This document shows positions 1-6,380 of a DNA stretch of 14,583 nt, in pieces. Origin of the DNA: DATIRA01 sp964553405 (GTDB lineage: Bacteria > Pseudomonadota > Gammaproteobacteria > Steroidobacterales > Steroidobacteraceae); assembly GCA_964553405.1 (NCBI GenBank), contig CAZKLS010000072.1:1-14583 (forward strand), read 5' to 3'. Made by a program: the position numbers and the translations under genes. Under the pieces are notes generated by a model. The model searched no databases. It was not told the origin of the DNA and worked only from the letters and a program-made list of their open reading frames with translations. Numbering within the stretch: position 1 is the first letter of the stretch; each line of letters opens with the position of its first letter.

Positions 1-612
1 ACGGTGCAACTCCGGCCATAAGTGCCGCCATTGCCGCCGACCCGGCGGTACGTGACGCGCTCGCCAAGCTCGATATCTGGCTCGAAGGTCAGCGACACAG
101 CAACGACCTGCCGGGTTTCTCGGTCGGCATCGTGCATCGATCACGGCGGCAGCCTGCCGGGCTACAGGTCCAGCCTGCTGCTCGACCCGTCGAGCAAGGT
201 CGCCGTGATCCTGCTGTTCAATTCGGACGACGGTCCGCGCAGCCTTGCCACAGGCATCATGAATCTCGTTTCGGGTCCGGTCAGGAACGCGGCCGCACGG
301 AACGTTCCGCCGCGAGCCGTCTCTGCCGAGTTGTCCCGCTTCGAGGGTGCCTACCGCGACCGCTGGGGCGGCCCGCTGCACCTGCTCGTGGCGGACGGCC
401 GCTTGCAGATTCTCGATCCCGAAGCCAGCGACATCGAGGCGAGTGCGACGTCGTTGCGGCAGACCGGTACGACGAGCTTCGTCACCGAGGCGCCGGCGGC
501 GGCGCTGACCTCGGGCGTGGCTTCGATCGTGGAATTCGAGCTCGATGAGACCGGGCGAGCGGTGTCGTTCACGATAGAGAACGGTGGGTACCGCTACCGT
601 CGCACGGACTGA
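1..612 (+). pseudogene. Internally deleted beta-lactamase-family serine hydrolase (5' end outside window)
   Basis: Two parts of one protein family lie in different frames. Frame 3 is open from the window edge and reads DLPGFSVGIVH up to about base 137, which resembles the start of the beta-lactamase/AmpC-class (class C PBP-like) domain. Frame 1 then reads DHGGSLPGYRSSLLLDP from base 139, the conserved HGG region near the end of that domain. It continues through a beta-rich C-terminal accessory domain to TGA at 610-612. In the family these motifs are normally separated by well over 200 residues that carry the SxxK nucleophile and the YxN motif. Here they touch within about 10 bases, so the catalytic core is gone and the frame is shifted. 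Neither frame alone gives a sensible protein: frame 1 has a stop at 19-21, and frame 3 becomes Arg/Pro-rich after the junction. A true deletion fits best; an assembly join is possible. Confidence 0.72.
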
Positions 613-644
613 CGGACGGATCCGAGGTCACCGAGGGGGAAGAC

Positions 645-1055
645 ATGACCAACCTCGTCCGCGTCTACGTTTTCAAGATCGGTGCCACGGTTCTGTTCTG
701 GTGTGTTCCGCTGATCTTCTTCCCGGCCGCGATCCTCGAGGCGATCGGCCTGCCATCCCAGCCGACCTACATGTTTCTCCGCATGCTCGGCTGGGCCTAC
801 CTCGCTCTATGTGTCGGCTACGCATTCGGGCTCGCAGCGGCGCTGCAGGGACAACGAGCCCCGGGCCCGGTCTGGGCCGGAATCGTCAGCAACGCCGGTG
901 CGTGCTTCTACCTGACGTACTTCGGCGTGACCGGCACCTGGGACGACTGGGGCGGCCTGGTCCGGTTCGTGCTCTGGTCGTCTGCCGCAGCGACCGCGGC
1001 CATCACGGTGGGCCTGTACCTGTTCGGCGTGCGCGACGCCGGCCGGGAAACCTGA
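645..1055 (+). CDS. Small four-helix membrane protein, function unknown
   Basis: A protein of 136 residues with four predicted transmembrane segments at about residues 10-29, 44-66, 75-95 and 105-127, joined by short loops. A purine-rich ribosome site (GAGGGGGAAG) lies just before ATG 645. I do not recognise a named family; the length and four-helix pattern resemble many uncharacterised inner-membrane proteins. It starts 32 bases after the broken hydrolase on the same strand and ends 72 bases before the MarR gene, which appears to have its own promoter, so co-regulation with MarR is uncertain. No catalytic motif is visible. Two acidic/aromatic patches (TWDDWGG near residue 96, and the QPT loop near residue 42) would lie in loops. 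Confidence 0.8.
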   Translation: MTNLVRVYVFKIGATVLFWCVPLIFFPAAILEAIGLPSQPTYMFLRMLGWAYLALCVGYAFGLAAALQGQRAPGPVWAGIVSNAGACFYLTYFGVTGTWDDWGGLVRFVLWSSAAATAAITVGLYLFGVRDAGRET

Positions 1056-1088
1056 CATCCGGCCGGTACCCGCGGCATTACTTGATTA

Positions 1089-1108
1089 ATACTTGCGTTC
1101 GCAAGTAT
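1089..1108. promoter_or_regulatory. Palindromic operator, probably for the MarR regulator
   Basis: A perfect inverted repeat: ATACTTGCG, two bases (TT), CGCAAGTAT. Its size and TTGC/GCAA core are typical of MarR-family operators. It overlaps the probable -35 element and the start of the spacer of the promoter of the MarR gene 20 bases downstream. Bound protein would therefore block RNA polymerase, implying autorepression. The palindrome and its position are seen directly; binding by this MarR protein is inferred. Confidence 0.7.
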
Positions 1109-1120
1109 ATGCCCTACAAT
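1093..1120 (+). promoter_or_regulatory. Sigma-70-type promoter of the MarR gene
   Basis: TTGCGT at 1093-1098 as a -35 element, 16 bases, then TACAAT at 1115-1120 as a close match to the -10 consensus. Transcription would start about 7 bases later, at 1127-1128, which is the first base of the MarR ATG. An alternative pair (TTGATT at 1083, TATATG at 1106) is weaker at -10. Confidence 0.5.
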
Positions 1121-1127
1121 CGCGGGC

Positions 1128-1577
1128 ATGAAGAGTCCCGCCCTCGACGCTGTGCTGAACCTGCTTCGCGCGCAGGCCCACCTGCAGAACCGGTTCGCCG
1201 CTGAACTCGGCGGCATCCACGGTCTCTCGGTCAACGAGCTCCTGCTGCTGCTGCACCTGGAGCAGGCCGCGGGCGGCCGGCTGCGCCGCGTCGACCTCGC
1301 GGAGCGACTGGACATGAGTCAGTCCGGCGTGACGCGGATGCTCGCCCCGATGGAAAAGGTGGGCTGGGTGGCCCGCGCCGAGGACCGGCGGGACGCGCGC
1401 GTCAGCTGTGTCGTGCTGCGGAAGTCGGGCCGGCGTCTCGCCCGCGAGAGCCTGCGCACACTGGCCGCGCAGTCCGAGGCGCTGTTCGGTGAAACCTGGT
1501 CCACGGAGGACGTCAGGACGCTTGCCGGGCTGCTGGGGCGCCTGACCGCCCAGCTGCCCGGCAAGCTCCAGGCCTAG
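1128..1577 (+). CDS. MarR-family transcriptional regulator
   Basis: A winged-helix dimeric DNA-binding protein of 149 residues, the usual MarR length. The N-terminal helix (about 4-27) and C-terminal helices (about 103-149) would form the dimer interface. The helix-turn-helix spans roughly residues 52-80, with recognition helix at 64-76 (MSQSGVTRML). It is followed by the family's wing signature EDRRDARVS (85-93). The single cysteine, C94, sits at the wing rather than at the N-terminal position used by peroxide-sensing OhrR, so redox sensing is not indicated. ATG 1128 has no ribosome site in front of it and lies where the promoter predicts the transcript to begin, suggesting leaderless translation. 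A perfect palindrome overlaps the promoter, so autoregulation is likely. The gene stands alone: the next gene faces it from the other strand 9 bases after its stop. Ligand and other targets are unknown. Confidence 0.93.
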   Translation: MKSPALDAVLNLLRAQAHLQNRFAAELGGIHGLSVNELLLLLHLEQAAGGRLRRVDLAERLDMSQSGVTRMLAPMEKVGWVARAEDRRDARVSCVVLRKSGRRLARESLRTLAAQSEALFGETWSTEDVRTLAGLLGRLTAQLPGKLQA

Positions 1578-1586
1578 GGCAGAGCG

Positions 1587-2108
1587 CTACTTCTGCTTCA
1601 CCTTGCAGCGGCCCGTGTACGCCACGACGGCATCGCCTGCCGGCGTCGCGCCCGTCCCGACGACGTCGAGCTCGCAGCGGATCTTCGGGCCTGCGATCGG
1701 ATCGAGAAGGTAAACCTTTCCCGTCGTCTCGCCGCTGGCCAGGTTGACGTCGAAGCGGAACTCGTCGTCATGGATCAGCACGGGATCGGAGCCGAGGACC
1801 GTGCCCGAGAACACCTGGTGACCGGTGTTCACCAGCGTGCCGGCCGCGAAGTCGAACACGGACACCGGGTGATACAGGAGCCGGCCCTCGAGATCGCCGT
1901 CGAGCTCCACGATGTCGGTGCTGCGCTGGACCATTCCTGAAGCCGTCGGCTGCTGCGAATGGATGATCGCAGTCGTGAAATAGTGGACGCCGACGCCGGA
2001 TACCGGCACCCAGCGGTAACCCTGGCCGATGTCGTCGCCTGCATAAGCCCCGCAGGCAAGGCCGCAGGCGAGCACCGCGGCGAGGGGTTTCAGCGTGTTC
2101 TGAATCAT
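1587..2108 (-). CDS. Exported protein of unknown function
   Basis: A protein of 173 residues with a clear Sec signal peptide (MIQNTLKPLAAVLACGLACG, cleavage probably after AYA at about residue 23). The mature part is beta-rich and has two cysteines near the C-terminus (KIRCELDV and TGRCKVKQK), which could form a disulphide in the periplasm. ATG 2108 was chosen because AGGAGG lies about 10 bases upstream and the signal peptide begins there; a start 25 codons further upstream would add a non-signal-like stretch. I do not recognise a family. The even beta-strand pattern suggests a small barrel or sandwich, but this is a guess. It is divergent from the TolB-like regulator at 2235, with 126 bases between the starts, so that regulator is a candidate controller. 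Its 3' end faces the MarR gene with no terminator visible. Confidence 0.8.
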   Translation of the reverse strand: MIQNTLKPLAAVLACGLACGAYAGDDIGQGYRWVPVSGVGVHYFTTAIIHSQQPTASGMVQRSTDIVELDGDLEGRLLYHPVSVFDFAAGTLVNTGHQVFSGTVLGSDPVLIHDDEFRFDVNLASGETTGKVYLLDPIAGPKIRCELDVVGTGATPAGDAVVAYTGRCKVKQK

Positions 2109-2234
2109 GAGGCCGTCCTCCTGGAGTTCGCGATTCTCGGGACTCCAAAACTGGGACACGCCGCGCGCGGCGACAATGCGCATCCGGGGCCGTGACTGGC
2201 TTTGGCCGCCTTTGTCCCATTACGATCCCGGGCC

Positions 2235-3866
2235 ATGTCGCGGAACAAGCCCGTGGACCGGCTCGATTCCTGGAAGGCCATCGCCAACTACCTGGGCAGG
2301 AGCGTCAGGACGGCGCGCCGCTGGGAGGCGGAGGAAGGGCTGCCGGTACACCGCCAGATGCACCGGGCGCAGGGGTCCGTGTATGCCTACCCCGCGGAGA
2401 TCGAGGCATGGCGCTGCCGGAGGGAACAGCCCGGCCCCGCCCGGGAACGCCCGACGACCGCAACGGCGGACACGGAACGCTCGGTCGCCGTGCTTCCCTT
2501 CAACTACCTGGGGCAGCATCCCGGGAGCGCCTACATCGCCGACGGCTTCACCGAGGAGGTCATCACCGGGCTGTCACGCATCCGGGCCTTGCGCGTCATC
2601 TCATGGACGTCTTCGATGACGTTGCGGGGCAGCGGCAAGAGCGCGCGGGTCATCGGGCGGGAGCTCGGCGTCACGCGGCTGGTTGAAGGCACCGTGCGGC
2701 ACGACGGCCAGCGCATCCGCGTGGCCGCGCGTCTCGTCGATGCCGCGTCGGACGATCGCGTCTGGTCGCACAGCTACGAGGGCAGCCTGGACCAGCTGTT
2801 CGCGATCCAGGAGCGCATCGCACGGGAAGTCGTCGACTCGCTGCACCTGCAGCTGCCTGCCGACGCGGGCAGCGCGGACATCGAGCGTCCGGCGACCGAC
2901 GTCGCGGCATGGCAGTGCCTGGTGCAGGCACGCCAAGCGGCGCTGCGCTGGCGCAAGGACTCGATCGACCAGGCGGTGGAACTGCTGCGTAGCGGACTGT
3001 CACGGTCCGGCGACGACGCCCGGCTGCATGCGGCCCTCGGGCGGACGTATCTTCATTACCGGGAAGCCGGCATCGACCTGAGCGAGGCACTGCTGGAGCA
3101 GGCGCAGTCCTGCGCGGACAAGGCCTTCGCGCTGCAGCCCGGCATGGCGGCGGGACATCAGCTGGCTGGCTGGATCAGCTACGCGCGCGGAGAGATCCAG
3201 TCTGCAGTGGACGCGCTGAAGACCGCGCTCGGCAAGGAACCGGGCGATCCGGACACGGTGTCGCTGCTCGCGAACTGCTATCTCATCTCGGGCCGGGTGA
3301 CCGAGGCGCGACCGCTGATCGCGAAGCTCGTCGCGATCGATCCGCTGACGCCGCTGAGCCGCTGCATGCCCGGCTGGGCGGATGCGCTCGAGGGAGATTT
3401 CGAGTCGGCCGTAGGACCCTACCGGCAGATGTTCACGATGGACCCGGGCAACCCGATGGCCCGACTGTTCTTCGTCTATGCGCTCGCCTGGGCAGGCCGG
3501 ACCGACGAAGCCCGCGCGGTGGCCGCAGAGCTGCCTGAGGCGATGCAGTCCTCGCCACCGGGACAGATCATCGGTCTCTTCGCGGACGCACTCGCGGGCC
3601 GGCCAGTGATGCCCGCCCCCTCGGCCGACACCGCGGCGCTGGCCCGGGCGACGGACGTGTTTCCACGCTTCCTGGCCCAGGCTTATGCGCTGGCCGGCGC
3701 GGCTGAAGAAGCGGTGGCATGGGCCTCAGTGGCGGTGGACCGGGGCTTCATCAATTACCCCTTTCTGGCCCGCCATGATCCCTTCCTGGCGACGCTGGTC
3801 GGCAATGCCGCGTACGACCAGCTGCTGGAACGGGCACGGGTGCGCTGGCAGTCGTTTCGACCCTGA
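2235..3866 (+). CDS. HTH-TolB-like-TPR regulator, soluble, CadC-like architecture
   Basis: About 543 residues in three parts. Residues 10-59 form a MerR/excisionase-like helix-turn-helix (LDSWKAIANYLGRSVRTARR, then RWEAEEGLPVHR). Residues about 83-200 begin SVAVLPF and contain the YIADGFTEEVITGLSR stretch, matching the TolB-N/FlgO-like domain found in COG5616-type proteins. Residues about 215-490 are helical TPR-like repeats. Such proteins are presumed one-component regulators: DNA binding at the N-terminus, with sensing or protein contacts through the rest. Many relatives carry a transmembrane helix between HTH and TolB-like domain; the linker here (residues 60-82) is Arg/Pro/Thr-rich with no hydrophobic stretch, so the protein should be cytosolic. 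ATG 2235 fits the usual domain start; a TTG at 2202 in the same frame would add 11 residues. Neither has a good ribosome site. It is divergent from the exported protein ending at 1587. Confidence 0.85.
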   Translation: MSRNKPVDRLDSWKAIANYLGRSVRTARRWEAEEGLPVHRQMHRAQGSVYAYPAEIEAWRCRREQPGPARERPTTATADTERSVAVLPFNYLGQHPGSAYIADGFTEEVITGLSRIRALRVISWTSSMTLRGSGKSARVIGRELGVTRLVEGTVRHDGQRIRVAARLVDAASDDRVWSHSYEGSLDQLFAIQERIAREVVDSLHLQLPADAGSADIERPATDVAAWQCLVQARQAALRWRKDSIDQAVELLRSGLSRSGDDARLHAALGRTYLHYREAGIDLSEALLEQAQSCADKAFALQPGMAAGHQLAGWISYARGEIQSAVDALKTALGKEPGDPDTVSLLANCYLISGRVTEARPLIAKLVAIDPLTPLSRCMPGWADALEGDFESAVGPYRQMFTMDPGNPMARLFFVYALAWAGRTDEARAVAAELPEAMQSSPPGQIIGLFADALAGRPVMPAPSADTAALARATDVFPRFLAQAYALAGAAEEAVAWASVAVDRGFINYPFLARHDPFLATLVGNAAYDQLLERARVRWQSFRP

Positions 3867-3893
3867 GCGTGCGCGCGGCGGCCGGCGCAGCGA

Positions 3894-3920
3894 CCGGCCC
3901 ATCCCCGGGCCGGCGTCTTT
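3894..3920 (+). terminator. Possible weak terminator after the HTH-TolB-like gene
   Basis: A 7-bp GC stem (CCGGCCC at 3894-3900, GGGCCGG at 3907-3913) with a 6-base loop starts 27 bases after the stop. The following CGTCTTTC is only a poor T-tract, so termination may be partial. The remaining bases up to the next gene at 4040 hold no other clear signal. Confidence 0.4.
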
Positions 3921-4039
3921 CATCCAAATTTCGTCGTTCCTTCGCAGGTCTTTCGTGACTCGAGCGCGCGACCGGGCGGAAGGTCTCCAGTCCGTGCGCA
4001 CAGCGCGTCCTACAAGAAGCGAAGAGGGAGGAGATACCC

Positions 4040-5089
4040 ATGACAATCAAGCAGTTGTTCTCTGCAACGACCGCGGCGGCAGTTCTTGCACTGAGCGGAT
4101 TCAGTGCTTCGGCAGACCCGGGAGGCATCCTGCCGATCAAGGCCGACCTGCTCGCATCCGGGCTGGCCGGGTCGATCGGCGGAACCATCGGGCCCGACGG
4201 CGCGTTGTACGTTCCACAGTTCGGCATCGGCGAGATTACGCGCATCGACCCGGACACCGGCGCGATGACGACGTTCGCCTCGGGCTTCCCGCTGCCCGCG
4301 ATCCCCGGCGTGCCGGGCGGCGTCTTCGACGTGGCCTTCGTCGGCGACACGGCCTACGCGCTGGTCACGCTGGTTGACGCGCCGGATTTCCTGAATGCGA
4401 TCGGGCTGCCGGACACCGGGATCAACGGCGTCTACCGTATCGACGACCCGACCATGCCCACGCTGGTCGCGGACCTCGGCGACTTCTCGCGCATGAATCC
4501 GCCGCCGCCGCTTTTCTCGTACTTCCTGCCCGAGGGCGTGCAGTACGCGCTGGAGCCGGTGGAAGACGGGTTGCTGGTGACCGACGGACACCACAACCGC
4601 ATCCTGCACGTGGACTTCAACGGCGGCACCAGCGTCATGAAGCAATACGGCAACGTGGTGCCTGCTGGACTCGACGTATTCCGCGGCCAGGTCCTGCTCG
4701 CCGAGACCGGGGCGATCTCGGGTTCGCCGGGCGCCTACGAGGAAATCGGCGCAGTCACGGCCTTCGAACTCGGGGACCCGATGAGCGGGGGAACCGTCGC
4801 CGGCGGAATCAGCATGGCCGTGGACGTGCAGTCCGGGCCGGGCCGCTCGCTGTATGCCCTATCGCAGGGCACCTGGGACCCGAATCTCGACGACAGTGCA
4901 GCAGGGGCGCCGGCGCTGCCGGACACCGGGCAGTTGTTGCGGATCAACCGTGACGGCTCGAGCACCGTGCTGCTCGACGGGATCAACCTTCCCACGTCGC
5001 TGCACTTCAAGGGAGGCATCGCCTACATCGTCGCGCTGTCGGGCGACGTCTGGAAGCTGCGTGGCGTCAGCGGCGCCGGGCGCAACTAG
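4040..5089 (+). CDS. ScyD/ScyE-family secreted beta-propeller protein
   Basis: A protein of 349 residues with a Sec signal peptide (hydrophobic core at about residues 7-20, cleavage near SASA-DPG at residue 25). The mature chain is a series of beta-propeller-like blades with recurring phrases such as GPDGALYVPQFG, GEITRIDPDTG, GVYRIDD and GQLLRINRDGSS. This resembles the ScyD/ScyE family, named from the cyanobacterial scytonemin cluster but widespread in other bacteria, where the role is unknown. Nothing nearby suggests scytonemin synthesis, so only the fold-level name is justified. It probably acts in the periplasm or outside the cell, perhaps binding a ligand. ATG 4040 has an excellent ribosome site (GGGAGGAG) about 7 bases upstream. 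It stands alone and ends in a strong terminator. Alternative: a general SMP-30/NHL-like propeller. Confidence 0.85.
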   Translation: MTIKQLFSATTAAAVLALSGFSASADPGGILPIKADLLASGLAGSIGGTIGPDGALYVPQFGIGEITRIDPDTGAMTTFASGFPLPAIPGVPGGVFDVAFVGDTAYALVTLVDAPDFLNAIGLPDTGINGVYRIDDPTMPTLVADLGDFSRMNPPPPLFSYFLPEGVQYALEPVEDGLLVTDGHHNRILHVDFNGGTSVMKQYGNVVPAGLDVFRGQVLLAETGAISGSPGAYEEIGAVTAFELGDPMSGGTVAGGISMAVDVQSGPGRSLYALSQGTWDPNLDDSAAGAPALPDTGQLLRINRDGSSTVLLDGINLPTSLHFKGGIAYIVALSGDVWKLRGVSGAGRN

Positions 5090-5113
5090 CCCGACTGTCG
5101 AGTGACTTGACCG

Positions 5114-5147
5114 GGGCGGCCCAGGGAAGGGCCGCCCTTTTCGTTTT
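5114..5147 (+). terminator. Strong intrinsic terminator after the ScyD/ScyE-family gene
   Basis: A perfect 9-bp stem (GGGCGGCCC at 5114-5122, GGGCCGCCC at 5129-5137) with the loop AGGGAA, followed by TTTTCGTTTT. It starts 24 bases after the stop at 5089. There is no T-tract for the opposite direction, although the minus-strand DUF3106 gene ends right beside it. Confidence 0.92.
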
Positions 5148-5150
5148 GAT

Positions 5151-5720
5151 TCAACGGCCGCGCTGCGTGCCGCGATCGTGCCGCGGCGGGTGATGCTGCG
5201 GGCCCATCTGCTCGCGGCGCTCGCGCATCCGCTCCCGCTGCTCGGGTGACATGTTCTGCCAGCGCTGCTGCATGTGCTGCCGCTCCTCCGGCGACATCTG
5301 CTGCCATCGGCGGCGCAACTCCTCGCGCCGCTCCGGCGGCATCTCGTGGAAGCGACGGAAATTCTCCCGCAGCCGCTGCTGCTGCTCCGGGGGGAGTTGC
5401 TTGAACCGCTCGTAGCGTTCGCGGATGCGCTGGCGATCCTCCGTCGGCAGGCTCTGCCAGCGGTCGAAGCGCTGCCTGGCCATTTCCCGCTGCTCGGGGC
5501 TCATCTTCTGCCAGCGTTCGGCGCCTCGCGAAAGCGCCTGCTGGCGGCCCGGCGGCAGGGCGTTCCATTCTTCGCGGAAGCGTCCGAGCACCTGTTGCTG
5601 CTCGGCCGAAAGCTGGTCCCAGGCGACGGCCGGCGGCCCGGCGTGCGTCTGTTGAGCTGTCGCCGGCGGAGCGAACGCCAGCAAAGAAGCTGCGACCAGA
5701 CACCAGATCCAGGATTTCAT
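5151..5720 (-). CDS. DUF3106-domain periplasmic repeat protein
   Basis: A protein of 189 residues with a signal peptide (residues 1-22, ending PPATA). The mature chain is almost entirely charged, Gln/Arg/Glu-rich helical repeats from residue 37 to 171, each opening with a (L/M)(S/P)PE-type turn, then a basic His/Arg-rich tail. This matches DUF3106. The function is not established; the overall look (small, helical, exported, next to a sigma/anti-sigma pair) recalls Spy/CpxP-like envelope-stress proteins, but that is only an analogy. Its ATG overlaps the stop of the upstream gene (ATGA), so translation is coupled. It is the last gene of the four-gene unit running leftwards from the sigma factor at 7003. 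Its stop is beside the terminator of the facing ScyD/ScyE-family gene. Confidence 0.88.
   Translation of the reverse strand: MKSWIWCLVAASLLAFAPPATAQQTHAGPPAVAWDQLSAEQQQVLGRFREEWNALPPGRQQALSRGAERWQKMSPEQREMARQRFDRWQSLPTEDRQRIRERYERFKQLPPEQQQRLRENFRRFHEMPPERREELRRRWQQMSPEERQHMQQRWQNMSPEQRERMRERREQMGPQHHPPRHDRGTQRGR
5208..5612 (-). repeat. Eight tandem protein repeats, five of 18 and three of 15 residues
   Basis: Residues 37-126 of the DUF3106 protein divide exactly into five units of 18 residues. Residues 127-171 divide into three units of 15. Every unit starts with a Leu or Met, a small residue or Pro, usually Pro, then mostly Glu, and most carry an aromatic (Trp, Phe or Tyr) near the unit end. 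The unit length thus changes by exactly 3 residues and stays at the new value. Confidence 0.85.
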
Positions 5721-5965
5721 GTCCCCTGCTCCTGCAGCTCAGTGCCGGGCGCCGGCTTCGATTCCTCGACGTCCCGCACGGACCTCTCTGCCATCAGCCA
5801 GTCCACGTCCTCCTCGTCCCAGTAGCCGAGGTACTCGAGCAGGTCCAGGCTCGTGTCCGTCGGCCCGCTCGCCGCCGCCTGCTCTGACGCACCAGGCTCG
5901 CCGGCTGGCACGCGGTCGGCCCCGATTGCAGGCAAAGGCAGCGCCACGGCCAGGCATGTCCACAT
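5717..5965 (-). CDS. Small acidic exported protein in the sigma-factor operon, function unknown
   Basis: A protein of 82 residues from ATG 5965. It has a hydrophobic signal-like N-terminus (MWTCLAVALPLPAIGA), a disordered Ala/Gly/Glu-rich linker, an acidic aromatic core (LDLLEYLGYWDEEDVDWLM, about residues 40-58) and an acidic tail. A GTG at 5998 in the same frame would add 11 residues including His-Arg before the hydrophobic part, giving a more normal signal peptide and a 14-base overlap with the anti-sigma gene. AGGG lies 5 bases before the ATG; GGAG lies 10 bases before the GTG, so the start is undecided. Its TGA overlaps the DUF3106 ATG. I recall similar short EFLG/W-rich proteins beside DUF3106 genes in other gammaproteobacteria, but no role is known. 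The DUF3106 or anti-sigma protein are possible partners. Confidence 0.72.
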   Translation of the reverse strand: MWTCLAVALPLPAIGADRVPAGEPGASEQAAASGPTDTSLDLLEYLGYWDEEDVDWLMAERSVRDVEESKPAPGTELQEQGT

Positions 5966-5984
5966 CAAGGCCCTGTGTCCAGGA

Positions 5985-6380
5985 TCAGCCCACGCCACCG
6001 GACGCCAGCTCCAGCTCGAGTTCCTCGAGCATCGCGTAGAAATCCAGATCGCCCGAGACGAGGTCGAGGTCCTCGCCCGAAACCACGAACTCGAGCGGGT
6101 CCAGGCCCGCGGGTGATCCGTTGGCGATCGACTTGCTGCCTTCGTCACCGCCCGGTCCCCGCCACAGGACGACGGCCAGGGCCGCGACACCCGCGACGGC
6201 CAGGATCCTGGCCCAGGCGGTCCAGCCGCGGGCCGCACCAGCCTCCAGTTCTTCGATCGCGGACTGGCGCGCCACGTTGAGCCGCGAACGGGTCTGCGCG
6301 TCCAGCGAGTCGACGCTGGCCTCGAAGACTTCCCGCGCCCTGCGCTCAAGGAAATCATCGCCGTCGCTGCGCGGATCCAT
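5985..6380 (-). CDS. Membrane-anchored anti-sigma factor, DUF3619-like
   Basis: A protein of 131 residues. The N-terminal cytosolic part (1-52) has the pattern FLERRAREVFEASVDSLDAQ followed by RLNVARQSAIEEL, like DUF3619 proteins that follow ECF sigma genes. One transmembrane helix lies at about 55-73 (WARILAVAGVAALAVVLW). The C-terminal part is acidic and would face the periplasm, ending DLDFYAMLEELELEL. The expected role is to hold the sigma factor at the membrane until an envelope signal frees it. ATG 6380 shares one base with the sigma stop (TGATG), typical of translational coupling and of a matched sigma/anti-sigma pair. Two GTG codons just upstream (6383, 6386) are possible but less likely starts. 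No zinc-binding HxxxCxxC motif is present, so it is not a ZAS-type anti-sigma factor. Function is inferred from position, topology and family resemblance. Confidence 0.78.
   Translation of the reverse strand: MDPRSDGDDFLERRAREVFEASVDSLDAQTRSRLNVARQSAIEELEAGAARGWTAWARILAVAGVAALAVVLWRGPGGDEGSKSIANGSPAGLDPLEFVVSGEDLDLVSGDLDFYAMLEELELELASGGVG

Noticed and set aside
5999..6358. Upstream extension of the small acidic protein gene
   Set aside because: It runs through the anti-sigma gene in another frame and is Arg/Ser/Trp-rich without a fold; the signal peptide begins at 5998 or 5965.
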